From positions 1-43,367 of the forward strand of contig JAJYCD010000017.1 of assembly GCA_021778635.1 (NCBI GenBank): a stretch of DNA of 43,367 bases, read 5' to 3'. The notes beneath the pieces are model-generated. The model was not told where the DNA came from. It ran no database searches and saw nothing but the letters and a program-made list of their open reading frames with translations. This DNA is from Actinomycetes bacterium (lineage in GTDB: Bacteria; Actinomycetota; Actinomycetes; Actinomycetales; Cellulomonadaceae). Made by a program: the position numbers and the translations under genes. Below are positions 29,258 to 35,754 of the stretch, piece after piece; within the stretch, counting starts at the first letter, position 1, and every line of letters begins with the position of its first letter.

Positions 29258-31030
29258 GTGAGCGAGAGGGCCCGGCTCGCGGGTCGAGCGGTGTCGGTCG
29301 CCCGTGCGGCACGGCGGTCGGTCGCGCAGGCCCGGACCGCGATGGCCGGGCCGGGGCGACGTCCTCTCCGGAACGTGTGGGGCCGGCTCCTTCTGGTCGT
29401 CGCCGCGTTGCTCGTCTCCCTCGTCTTCGGCGTCACCACCGCCTCGGCCGACCTCAGCCTCGGTCCGCACGAGGCGACGTACGAGGTCACCACCGACAGC
29501 ACCGTCACGGTGGACCTCGGCCCGCTCGGCACCCTGGAGATCGACTCGCCCCTGCCGCTGTTCCTCGGTGCGCGGGTGGTCGTGCACGAGATCCCGTCGA
29601 GCGTCACCCAGGTCGGCAGCGCCCACACCCTCGAGGCGTTGAGCTCGGACCTGCAGAGCTACCTGCAGTTCTTCGCGCGACCCCAGGCGACCATCGCGGC
29701 GGCCGCCCGTGCGCTCGTGGTCGACGCGCTCTGGCGGTCCGCGATGGCGTTCACCGCGCTGCTGGCCGTCTGGTTCGGGGTGGGCGCGCTGATCGGCCGT
29801 GCCCGGCGCGTCGAGCTCGCGCACGCGGCGTCGGCGCACGGGCGACGGCTCGCTCTGGGTGCCGTCGTGGCGTTGCTCGTGCTCGTGGCGGGGACCGCGA
29901 GCGGCGTGACTCGTTCGCGGACCGCCACCGATGCCACGCCGACGTCGGTGTTCGACGGCACGCCGTTGCAGGGGGCGCGCGTGACCGGTCGCCTCGGTGG
30001 CGTGATCGACACCTACGGGAGCTATGCCGTCGCTGCCTACCGGCAGAACGAGGCCTTCTACGCCGGGGCGGACCGTGCGATGGTCACGGCCTGGGCGGCG
30101 CGGGCCGAGGAGATCGCCGGCCCGCACGCAGACGCGCCCGCGGTCGAGGCGCCCGCGAAGGATGCGCCCGTCGTGATGCTCGTGGTCAGCGACCTGCACT
30201 GCAACGTCGGCATGGCGCCGCTCATCCACGACGCCGCGACGCTGTCCGGCGCGAACATCATCCTCAACGCCGGTGACTCGACGATGGACGGCACGGCCGT
30301 CGAGAAGTACTGCATCGACACGTTCGCGTCGGCCGCGCCGAAGGACGTGCCGATGGTCGTCTCCGGCGGCAACCACGACTCGGAGGAGACCGCCGCGGAA
30401 GAACGCGCGGCCGGGATGGTCGTCCTGTCCGGAGACGTCGTGACCGTCAAGGGTGTGCGGATCCTCGGGGACAGCGATCCGAACGCGACGCGCGTGGGTG
30501 CCGGTACGTCGGCGGTGAGCGAGTCGTCCTCGCAGGAGGGGAAGCGGCTCGCGGACGTCGCCTGTGCGGACAAGGACGGCGTCGACCTCCTGCTGATCCA
30601 CACGCCGACGGTGGGCAACCAGGCTCTCGAGCGCGGGTGCGTCCCGGCGCAGGTCTCGGGCCACCTGCACACGCGCTACGGCCCGCTGCAGGTCGGCAAC
30701 GGCGTCCGCTACATCAGCGCGAGCACCGCGGGTGCCGTCAGCGGGCAGCCGACCGTCGGCCCGTTGCACGGGACCGCCGAGCTGACCGTGCTGCGGTTCG
30801 ACCCGGCGACCAGGGAGCTCGTCGACTACCAGGTGATCCAGGTGCACAAGGACGGCACGGCGACGGTCGGGTACCGGTTCACCTGGCCCTCGACGCGCGG
30901 TCTCCCCGGGGTGCTCTCCGAGCTCCTCGCGCCCCGGCCGACGGCGGTCGTCGCGCCGCCGACGGGGCCGACGACCGACCCGGCGGTCGGAGCGGGCTCG
31001 ACGGTGCCGACGGTGCCGGCAGGCGAGTGA
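29258..31030 (+). CDS. Membrane-anchored extracytoplasmic metallophosphoesterase
   Basis: 590 residues from GTG 29258; GTG 29291 and ATG 29342 are in-frame alternatives. The N-terminal part has a membrane span (LLLVVAALLVSLVFG), an extracytoplasmic beta-rich segment (LSLGPHEATYEVTTDSTVTV), and two further spans near residues 160-230. The C-terminal calcineurin-like domain has the metal-binding motifs in order: DLHC at 312, GDS at 339, GNHD at 371, HTP, and GHLH at 468. It ends in a Pro/Thr/Ala-rich low-complexity tail. Topology places the catalytic domain outside the cell or, less likely, inside; no substrate can be read. Metal-dependent hydrolysis of a phosphoester is the family role. Confidence 0.85.
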   Translation: MSERARLAGRAVSVARAARRSVAQARTAMAGPGRRPLRNVWGRLLLVVAALLVSLVFGVTTASADLSLGPHEATYEVTTDSTVTVDLGPLGTLEIDSPLPLFLGARVVVHEIPSSVTQVGSAHTLEALSSDLQSYLQFFARPQATIAAAARALVVDALWRSAMAFTALLAVWFGVGALIGRARRVELAHAASAHGRRLALGAVVALLVLVAGTASGVTRSRTATDATPTSVFDGTPLQGARVTGRLGGVIDTYGSYAVAAYRQNEAFYAGADRAMVTAWAARAEEIAGPHADAPAVEAPAKDAPVVMLVVSDLHCNVGMAPLIHDAATLSGANIILNAGDSTMDGTAVEKYCIDTFASAAPKDVPMVVSGGNHDSEETAAEERAAGMVVLSGDVVTVKGVRILGDSDPNATRVGAGTSAVSESSSQEGKRLADVACADKDGVDLLLIHTPTVGNQALERGCVPAQVSGHLHTRYGPLQVGNGVRYISASTAGAVSGQPTVGPLHGTAELTVLRFDPATRELVDYQVIQVHKDGTATVGYRFTWPSTRGLPGVLSELLAPRPTAVVAPPTGPTTDPAVGAGSTVPTVPAGE

Positions 31031-31078
31031 CCGCACCGGTGGCGACGCGCGGCCGGCACGGATCGCCGCGGGGGTCCG

Positions 31079-31936
31079 TCAGCTGAAGATCTCGCCGGGC
31101 AGGTCCGCCGACCACTCGGCGCGCCCGTCGTGACGCAGCCGCACGTAGGACACCCCGAACTCCGCGGCGAGGAGCTCCGGCGCCGCGAAGAACAGGGCCG
31201 TGGCGACTCCGTCGGCGACCATCGCGGTGGGGGCGAGCGCCCAGGTCGCGAGGACGTCGTGCGTGGGCAGCCCGGTGCGCCCGTCGAGGACGTGGTGCAC
31301 ACCCGGCGCCCAGGTACGTCGGTTCGGGGCGGACGCGCAGAGCGCGCCGTCCCGAAGAGGCACGACGCCGACGGCCAGCCGCGGGTCGCGCGGATCTTCG
31401 AGGGCGACCCGGACCGCGTCGTCGCCGTGGTGGCGCAGGTCGCCGCCGGCGTCGATCACGTGGTCGGCCACCCCGGCGTGCGCGAGGACGTCGGCGACGA
31501 GGTCGACCAGGTACCCCTTGCCGGCAGCGCCGACGTCCAGCAGCACCGGGACCGAGGTCGTCAGGCGCCCGCCGTCCCACGAGAGGACGTCGTCCCAGGC
31601 GGGGACGGCGGTCGTCCGCGCGGTGGGGCGCAACGAGTAGGTCGCGTCGTAGCCGAGGTCGCTGAGCGCGCGCCCGACCAGCGGCGTGACGGCGCCCTCG
31701 GTGACCAGGTACAGCCGGCGGTACAGGTCGAGCAGCGGTGGCGCATCCGGCGGGAGCAGCCAGGAACCGGCGGCACGGGCGATCGTGCTCACGAGGGAGT
31801 CGGGCCGGAACCGCGAGTACGTCCGGTCGAACGCCTCGATCCGGGCCGCGACAGCGGTCCGGACGTCGCTGCCGAGCGGAGCCGGCGTGGTGATCTCCCA
31901 GCGCGTGCCGATCGCGTCGAAGACGAGCTCAGCCAC
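31079..31936 (-). CDS. apbE: FAD:protein FMN transferase (ApbE)
   Basis: 285 residues from GTG 31936, which overlaps the end of the FMN-binding gene by eight bases. The enzyme uses FAD and Mg2+ to attach FMN to a threonine or serine of an exported flavoprotein. Seen: FDAIGTRWEI at the start, FDRTYSRFRPDS, LLDVGAAGKGYLVD (family consensus D.GG.AKGY..D, here with Ala for the second Gly), VIDAGGDLRHHG, and the metal/FAD motif APTAMVADGVATALFF. It lacks a signal peptide, so it acts in the cytoplasm or needs another route; many actinobacterial ApbE proteins are of this type. The only obvious target is the FMN-binding lipoprotein encoded immediately upstream. Confidence 0.9.
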   Translation of the reverse strand: MAELVFDAIGTRWEITTPAPLGSDVRTAVAARIEAFDRTYSRFRPDSLVSTIARAAGSWLLPPDAPPLLDLYRRLYLVTEGAVTPLVGRALSDLGYDATYSLRPTARTTAVPAWDDVLSWDGGRLTTSVPVLLDVGAAGKGYLVDLVADVLAHAGVADHVIDAGGDLRHHGDDAVRVALEDPRDPRLAVGVVPLRDGALCASAPNRRTWAPGVHHVLDGRTGLPTHDVLATWALAPTAMVADGVATALFFAAPELLAAEFGVSYVRLRHDGRAEWSADLPGEIFS

Positions 31937-32360
31937 CGGCCTCGGCCTTGATCTTCGCCAGGGCGTCGGCGAAGCCACCGCTGGTCAACGAGGACCCGGA
32001 GACCTTCGCGACGCGCAGGGTGTTGAGGTCCTTGCCGACGACGACCGCCGAGATCCCCTGCGCGAACATCCCCTGGTAGATCTGCCCGCTCGCGTCCTTC
32101 GCCTGCGGCGTGACGGTGACCGCGGTGACGAGGTTCTTCGCCAGGGTGAGCTGCACCTCGACGCTCTCCGTCCCGGCCGGGGACTCGTACGTCCCGGTCG
32201 CGCTGTACGTGCCGTCCTGGTACGTCACCGGCGTGGCCGGGGTCTCGGGCAGGCCGCCGCCGGTGCCCGTGCTCGGCCCGCCCGTGCTGCACGCGGACGT
32301 AGCGGCCAGGATCCCGATGCCGGACAGCGCCATCAGGAGAGGTCGGGTGGGGCGTCTCAC
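31929..32360 (-). CDS. FMN-binding domain lipoprotein
   Basis: 143 residues. A lipoprotein signal ends in ATSAC (Cys24), followed by a Gly/Ser/Thr linker and an FMN-binding domain of about 90 residues: YQDGTYSATGTYESPAGTES, then VEVQLTLAKNLVTAVTVTPQ, and VSGSSLTSGGFADALAKI, whose SGSSLTS corresponds to the flavinylation motif (S/T)GAT(S/T), so the Thr in LTS should carry FMN. This makes it an extracytoplasmic electron carrier matured by ApbE, encoded in the overlapping downstream gene. The rest of the usual redox system, such as a membrane ferric-reductase-like subunit, is not in this window. Divergent from a DtxR-family regulator. Confidence 0.88.
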   Translation of the reverse strand: MRRPTRPLLMALSGIGILAATSACSTGGPSTGTGGGLPETPATPVTYQDGTYSATGTYESPAGTESVEVQLTLAKNLVTAVTVTPQAKDASGQIYQGMFAQGISAVVVGKDLNTLRVAKVSGSSLTSGGFADALAKIKAEAGG

Positions 32361-32448
32361 GTGTCCTCCTCCGGTCGTCGACCACGGGTCGACGGGCAGC
32401 GGGCGCCGCTCGGCTCCGTCGCAGCCCGTCGTCGTCCGTCGTGGTCCG

Positions 32449-32470
32449 TCAGGCTAGTGTCCGAACCTGG
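32449..32470 (+). promoter_or_regulatory. Promoter of the DtxR-family gene with possible DtxR-like half-sites
   Basis: TAGTGT at 32455-32460 is a possible -10. TCAGGCTAG (32449-32457) and CGAACCTGG (32462-32470) are imperfect inverted half-sites with similarity to the DtxR consensus TTAGGTTAG / CTAACCTAA. Autoregulation and control of the divergent FMN-binding gene are possible; the match is weak. Confidence 0.3.
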
Positions 32471-32509
32471 GAGGGGACTCGCCCGCCCTCGACGACCGGA
32501 GGCCGGCAC

Positions 32510-33175
32510 GTGACCGAACCCGACGTGGACCTGACGCCGGTGGCGCAGGACTACCTCAAGGTCATCTGGTCCGCGGGCGAGTGGTCGGACGCACCCGTGA
32601 CGACGACGTTGCTCGCGCGACGCCTCGGGGTGGGCGCCTCGACGGTCTCCGAGACGGTGCGGCGGCTCACGGACCAGGGGCTCGTCGAGCACGAGCCCTA
32701 CGGTGCCGTCGCCCTCACCGGCGTCGGGCGCGCGTCGGCGGTCGCGATGGTCCGGCGCCATCGTCTGATCGAGACGTTCCTGGTCGAGCGGCTCGGGTAC
32801 GCCTGGGACGAGGTGCACGACGAGGCCGAGGTGCTCGAGCACGCGGTCTCGGGCCTGATGGTGGAGCGCATGGACGAGGCGCTCGGCCGCCCGTCCCGGG
32901 ACCCGCACGGGGACCCGATCCCGTCGGCGGACGGCACCGTGCGGGTCCCGTCCGCGCAACGTCTGTGGGAGGCCGCTCCCGGTCCGTGGCGCGTCGTCCG
33001 GATCTCCGACGAGGACCCGTCGCTGCTCCGCTCGTTCGCAGGGCTCGGAGTCGTGCTCGACACCGCGGTGGTCGTGCGGTCCCGCGCGGAGGCCGCCGTG
33101 GTCGTCGAGGTCGGTGGTCGGACCGTCGAGCTCGACGAGCGGTCCTGCCGTGCGGTGTGGCTCGTCGCCGGGTGA
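32510..33175 (+). CDS. DtxR/MntR-family metal-dependent transcriptional regulator
   Basis: 221 residues from GTG 32510, with GGAGG at 32498-32502. Domain order follows DtxR: N-terminal winged helix (QDYLKVIWSAGEW then LLARRLGVGASTVSETVRRL with recognition helix near residues 39-52), dimerisation and metal-binding domain (RRHRLIETFLVERLGYAWDEVHDEAEVLEH, where the histidine and glutamates are metal ligands), and a C-terminal SH3-like domain (about residues 145-221). The presence of HDEAEVLEH and the length suggest a full-length DtxR/IdeR type rather than the short MntR type, but which metal it senses (iron or manganese) is not decided. Divergent from the FMN-binding/ApbE pair. Confidence 0.9.
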   Translation: MTEPDVDLTPVAQDYLKVIWSAGEWSDAPVTTTLLARRLGVGASTVSETVRRLTDQGLVEHEPYGAVALTGVGRASAVAMVRRHRLIETFLVERLGYAWDEVHDEAEVLEHAVSGLMVERMDEALGRPSRDPHGDPIPSADGTVRVPSAQRLWEAAPGPWRVVRISDEDPSLLRSFAGLGVVLDTAVVVRSRAEAAVVVEVGGRTVELDERSCRAVWLVAG

Positions 33176-33205
33176 GACGGCGACCTCCGGGGTCGAGGCG
33201 TCGCG

Positions 33206-33260
33206 TACGATGTGAGGCGTGATCGAATCGATTCGACGAGCGGCTCGTCCGTCATGACGG
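33206..33260 (+). promoter_or_regulatory. Leader region of the MFS exporter: -10, palindrome and hairpins
   Basis: TACGAT (33206-33211) is a -10 hexamer with transcription expected to start at about 33219. The perfect 14-bp palindrome TCGAATCGATTCGA (33223-33236) lies just after it; a central CG is usual for LacI-family operators. GACGAG-CGG-CTCGTC (33235-33249) forms a hairpin, and CCGTCATGACGG (33249-33260) is another perfect palindrome that shares bases with it. The two structures may compete, as in translational attenuators. Confidence 0.45.
33219..33257 (+). CDS. Putative leaderless leader peptide upstream of MFS exporter
   Basis: GTG at 33219 starts a 12-codon frame (VIESIRRAARPS) ending at TGA 33255-33257, 14 bases before the GTG of the MFS gene. 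The start lies seven bases after the -10 hexamer, so the mRNA may begin with this codon. Actinobacterial drug exporters such as cmx and cmlR are controlled by ribosome stalling on short leader peptides, and the hairpins here overlap the last codons. It may also be a chance frame. Confidence 0.35.
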   Translation: MIESIRRAARPS

Positions 33261-33270
33261 GCGGGTCCTC

Positions 33271-34527
33271 GTGACGGGCCCCCGCGAGCGCGCAGGTCTG
33301 GTGCTGCTCGCCCTTGCCGCCGGCGGCTTCAGCATCGGGACCACCGAGTTCGCGACGATGGGACTGCTTCCGTACATCGCACACGACCTCGGTGTCACGA
33401 TCCCGCAGGCCGGGTACGTGATCACGGCCTATGCGCTCGGCGTCGTGGTCGGCGCGCCGCTGCTGACGGCCCTCGCCGCCCGGGTCGACCGACGCACGCT
33501 GCTGCTCTGGCTCATGGTCATGTTCACGGTCGGCAACACCGTGTCGGCCTTCGCCCCGAGCGCCGGCTGGCTCGTCGTCGCGAGGTTCGTCGCCGGACTG
33601 CCGCACGGCGCGTTCTTCGGCGTCGGGGCCGTCATGGGTGCGGCGGTCGTCGGTCCCGGACGTCGAGGTCGTGCGGTGGCGATGATGATGGTCGGCCTGA
33701 CGGTCGCGAACGTCGTCGGGGTGCCGTTGTCGACGCTGCTGGGCCATCTGCTCGGGTGGCGGGCGGCGTTCGTCGCCGTGGGAGTGCTCGGGCTGGTGAC
33801 GTTCGCCGGTCTGCGGGCCTGGCTCCCGGGTCTGCCGGCACACGCCGAGGCGACCGTCCGCACCGAGCTGCGCGTGCTGCGCAACCCGCAGCTGTGGATC
33901 GCCTTCGGGGCCGCCGCGATCGGGTTCGGCGGGATGTTCGCGGTCTACTCCTACGTGTCACCGCTCCTGACGGAGGTCACCGGCCTCGCCGAGACCACGG
34001 TGCCGCTCGTCCTCGCGCTGTTCGGCGTGGGGATGACGATCGGCACGGTCGCCGGCGGGAGGCTCGCCGATCGATCGGTCCTGCGCACCGTGCACCTGGG
34101 GTTCTTCGCGACGATCGCGGTGCTGGTGGCCATCGCGGTCAGCGCGCGGGTCCCGGTGCTCGCCGTCGTCGCGATCGTCGCCCTGGGAGTGAGCTCGCAG
34201 ATCCTGGGCCTCTCGCTGCAGACGCGCCTGATGGACGTCTCGCCGGCGGCCCCGTCGTTGGGTGCTGCGCTGTGCCACTCGGCCCTCAACCTGGGGAACG
34301 CGTCGGGGGCGTGGCTCGGCGGCCTCGTCATCGCGACCGGTCACGGTCTCGTCGCGTCGGCCTGGGTCGGCGCGGGCCTGACCGGCGCCGGGCTGCTGGT
34401 GGTCCTCGCGGTCGGCCGAGCGCCCGCACCGCGCCGGCCCGCGCGCGGGTCCGGTGGCGCTCTCGAGGACCGGGGGCCCGACGAGCGTGTCGGTGCGTCG
34501 CCGAGCCGTCAGCCGGTTGCGCCCTGA
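33271..34527 (+). CDS. MFS transporter, DHA1/AraJ-like exporter
   Basis: 418 residues from GTG 33271 with twelve predicted membrane spans. The first span (LVLLALAAGGFSIGTTEFATMGLLPYIA) contains the TTEF.TMGLLP motif typical of the AraJ/YdhP/Cmx branch of drug and sugar-efflux exporters. Motif A between spans 2 and 3 reads ALAARVDRRTLLL and its counterpart in the second half GGRLADRSVLRTV. The last 40 residues are polar and disordered. Likely export of a small toxic or signalling compound in exchange for protons; substrate unknown. There is only a weak ribosome binding site (GCGGG) and a structured leader region immediately upstream. It ends shortly before the desaturase regulatory region. Confidence 0.87.
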   Translation: MTGPRERAGLVLLALAAGGFSIGTTEFATMGLLPYIAHDLGVTIPQAGYVITAYALGVVVGAPLLTALAARVDRRTLLLWLMVMFTVGNTVSAFAPSAGWLVVARFVAGLPHGAFFGVGAVMGAAVVGPGRRGRAVAMMMVGLTVANVVGVPLSTLLGHLLGWRAAFVAVGVLGLVTFAGLRAWLPGLPAHAEATVRTELRVLRNPQLWIAFGAAAIGFGGMFAVYSYVSPLLTEVTGLAETTVPLVLALFGVGMTIGTVAGGRLADRSVLRTVHLGFFATIAVLVAIAVSARVPVLAVVAIVALGVSSQILGLSLQTRLMDVSPAAPSLGAALCHSALNLGNASGAWLGGLVIATGHGLVASAWVGAGLTGAGLLVVLAVGRAPAPRRPARGSGGALEDRGPDERVGASPSRQPVAP

Positions 34528-34552
34528 GCGTCCTTGCGCGCGGTCCAGGCTT

Positions 34553-34568
34553 CCTACGGTTGCGTAGG
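34553..34568 (+). promoter_or_regulatory. TetR-type inverted repeat upstream of the desaturase
   Basis: CCTACG (34553-34558) and CGTAGG (34563-34568) are a perfect 6-bp inverted repeat around GTTG, 71 bases before the start. A possible -35 (TTGCGC, 34534-34539) lies before it. Similar sites are bound by TetR-family regulators of actinobacterial desaturases; the regulator is not in this window. Confidence 0.5.
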
Positions 34569-34638
34569 TTACTGTGAGCCGGACCGCTCGTGGCAGGTGA
34601 ACGTAGGCGGCGCCGTCCCCCACCTGAAGGCGTGACCC

Positions 34639-35739
34639 GTGACGAGTACCTCTGCACCCCTGCCCGTCCTCGACCCGGCTGCGATGTCGCCCCGGGAGCG
34701 TCAGACGAGCGACTTCACCGCCCTCACCCGGACGGTCCAGGAGGCGGGGCTGATGCGTCGTCGTTACGGGTACTACTGGACGCGGTTCGCGCTGCTGACG
34801 TTCGCGCTCCTCGGGTCCGGCGTGGCGTTCGTCCTGATCGGGCACTCGTGGTGGCAGCTCGCGCTCGCGGCGGTGATCGCCGTGATCCTGGGACAGGTGA
34901 TGTTCCTGGGGCACGACGCGGCGCACCGGCAGATCTTCGTCTCCGGGCGCTGGAACGACTGGGCGAGCCTGGTGATCGCGAACCTGTACGCCGGCATGAG
35001 CTATGGCTGGTGGATGCACAAGCACAGCCGCCACCACGCGAAGCCCAACCAGATCGACGCAGACCCCGACATCGACAGCGATGTGATCGTCTTCACGACG
35101 GAGAACATCACCGCGGCGAAGACCGGCCTCGGAGCGTGGTTCGCGAAGCGGCAGGGCTACCTGTTCTTCCCGCTCCTGCTCCTCGAGGGCCTGAACCTGC
35201 ACGTCTCGGGGATCAAGACGATCTTCGGCCGTAGCCCGGTCAAGCGCCGCCCGATCGAGATCGCGTTCGTGACGCTGCGGCTCGGCGGCTACCTCGCGCT
35301 CGTCTTCTGGCTCCTTCCGGTCGGGATGGCCGTCGCCTTCCTTGCCGTACAGCTCGGCATCTTCGGTGTGTACATGGGCGCGAGCTTCGCCCCGAACCAC
35401 AAGGGGATGCCGATCGTGCCGGCGAACTCGCGCATCGACTTCCTGCGGCGCCAGGTGCTGATGAGCCGCAACATCCGCGGCGGCCGGTTCACCGACTTCT
35501 TCATGGGCGGCCTCAACTACCAGATCGAGCACCACCTGTTCCCCAGCATGCCGCGACCGAGCCTGCGCAACGCGCAGCCCATCGTCAAGGAGTTCTGCGA
35601 CTCACGGAAGATCTCGTACACCGAGACCGGGCTCGTGCAGTCGTACGGCATCGTCGTGCGCTACCTCAACGAGGTCGGTCTCGCCGCGCGCGACCCCTTC
35701 CAGTGCCCGCTCACGGCGGAGTTCCGCTCCGTGCGCTGA
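34639..35739 (+). CDS. Acyl-CoA/acyl-lipid fatty acid desaturase (membrane di-iron)
   Basis: 366 residues from GTG 34639 with GAAGG at 34626-34630. An integral-membrane di-iron desaturase. Histidine boxes: HDAAH at 92-96, HSRHH at 129-133 and EHHLF near 297-301 in the block QIEHHLFPSMPRPSLR. Four predicted membrane spans form two hairpins (near residues 48-85 and 205-245). The N-terminus lacks a cytochrome b5 or ferredoxin domain, so it needs an external electron donor; the ferredoxin reductase at 21834 could help but is far away. It would introduce a double bond into membrane fatty acids, useful for fluidity at low temperature. The substrate form (CoA, ACP or lipid) is not settled by sequence. 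Confidence 0.93.
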   Translation: MTSTSAPLPVLDPAAMSPRERQTSDFTALTRTVQEAGLMRRRYGYYWTRFALLTFALLGSGVAFVLIGHSWWQLALAAVIAVILGQVMFLGHDAAHRQIFVSGRWNDWASLVIANLYAGMSYGWWMHKHSRHHAKPNQIDADPDIDSDVIVFTTENITAAKTGLGAWFAKRQGYLFFPLLLLEGLNLHVSGIKTIFGRSPVKRRPIEIAFVTLRLGGYLALVFWLLPVGMAVAFLAVQLGIFGVYMGASFAPNHKGMPIVPANSRIDFLRRQVLMSRNIRGGRFTDFFMGGLNYQIEHHLFPSMPRPSLRNAQPIVKEFCDSRKISYTETGLVQSYGIVVRYLNEVGLAARDPFQCPLTAEFRSVR

Positions 35740-35742
35740 CGC

Positions 35743-35748
35743 TAAACT
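35743..35748 (+). promoter_or_regulatory. -10 hexamer for leaderless leuS transcript
   Basis: TAAACT ends six bases before the GTG start of leuS at 35755, with no ribosome binding site between. It overlaps the region just after the desaturase stop. Confidence 0.55.
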
Positions 35749-35754
35749 CGCCGG

